Assembly: GCA_964451365.1 (NCBI GenBank)
Contig: CAYVIB010000030.1
Span: forward strand, 7,083 to 71,082
DNA: 64,000 nucleotides
Source: CAYVIB01 sp964451365
GTDB taxonomy: Bacteria; Pseudomonadota; Gammaproteobacteria; Pseudomonadales; Cellvibrionaceae
Direction: 5' to 3'
The translations under genes were made by a program, and so were the position numbers. Numbering within the stretch: the stretch's first letter is position 1; every line of letters begins with the position of its first letter. Below the pieces are notes generated by a model. It was not told the origin of the DNA. It searched no databases and was given only the letters and a program-made list of their open reading frames with translations. Shown one piece after another: positions 63,797 through 64,000 of the stretch.

Positions 63797-64000
63797 TCAC
63801 AAAAGAAAAACCTTATTGGCATCCCCGGTTTTGGCAAGCGCCCGCATAACCTTCACAAACTCAGCGGGGTTTTTCTCCAGTAAGCTGACCCTATCGACAT
63901 ACTCCTGCACCATGGGGCGCACCAAAAAATAGACCATGTCGGCCCCATTCGTAAGCTCCCCCAAAAGGTAGACCACTCTTAAGTAGATATCTGGCAAGAT
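63797..64000 (-). CDS. C-terminal part of an unidentified gene, 5' end outside window
   Basis: The frame is open through the right edge and encodes 67 residues (YLRVVYLLGELTNGAD..., ending ALAKTGDANKVFLL) before the stop. Composition is protein-like and helical. I do not recognise it; the start lies beyond base 64000. Confidence 0.6.
   Translation of the reverse strand: MLPDIYLRVVYLLGELTNGADMVYFLVRPMVQEYVDRVSLLEKNPAEFVKVMRALAKTGDANKVFLL

Noticed and set aside
1..64000. CRISPR array or intact insertion sequence
   Set aside because: No regularly spaced short repeats and no transposase or integrase gene were seen on either strand.

Overview
The window looks like chromosomal DNA of a gammaproteobacterium, perhaps a marine or cellulolytic Cellvibrionales-type organism. 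Support comes from a yebG gene under a textbook LexA box, a tRNA with encoded CCA, RNase Z, a lipopeptide/siderophore-style NRPS operon and mixed GC content. The genus cannot be fixed from sequence alone.

Region 1 (1-39913, all minus strand) is one very long nonribosomal peptide operon, transcribed right to left. Its order is: exported penicillin-acylase-family hydrolase, SyrD/PvdE-type peptide exporter, five NRPS proteins (A 32438-35665, B 18128-32434, C 14689-18126, D 11189-14692, E 2301-11189), a PaaK-like adenylate-forming ligase, and a SufS-like PLP enzyme cut by the window edge. Most junctions overlap by 1-4 bases or are separated by 1-3 bases. The assembly line has nine modules: C-A-T | C-A-T x3 + C-A(nMT)-T | C-A-T | C-A-T | C-A-T-C-A-T-E-TE. 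Pocket residues read by eye suggest acyl-(basic)-Ser-Thr-(Cys-like)-NMeThr-Cys-Ser-Ser-D-X. The starter-type first C domain, peptide exporter and secreted acylase suggest an acylated pro-peptide that is exported and then deacylated, as in pyoverdine maturation. Modules 7 and 8 carry a 1,675-bp A-domain stretch that appears identical at DNA level.

Region 2 (39914-53000) is mostly ordinary accessory and housekeeping DNA: an 825-bp intergenic region, a GT1-type glycosyltransferase, a DUF899 protein fused to a small CPxC membrane segment, a sulfatase, a small secreted cysteine-containing protein, RNase Z, a membrane LytTR regulator divergent from a MATE transporter plus exported methyltransferase, yebG and a diguanylate cyclase. 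A 10-base box (GGCGTCAAAA) recurs three times in upstream regions.

Region 3 (53000-62350) is a probable defence island between damaged genes (3'-truncated ilvD plus a decayed fragment on one side, a truncated HDAC-family gene on the other). It holds an operon of HTH regulator, SMC/Rad50-like ABC ATPase with two CxxC motifs, small middle protein and PD-(D/E)xK-type protein. This layout resembles an ABC three-component conflict system. It is divergent from a DNA methyltransferase with an SPPY motif, and an Abi_C/HEPN-like gene lies nearby. The pairing suggests a restriction-like system built on an ABC ATPase.

Region 4 (62350-64000) has tRNA-Ala(GGC) inside a decayed tandem tRNA array, several interspersed inverted-repeat elements, and the C-terminal end of an unidentified gene at the right edge.
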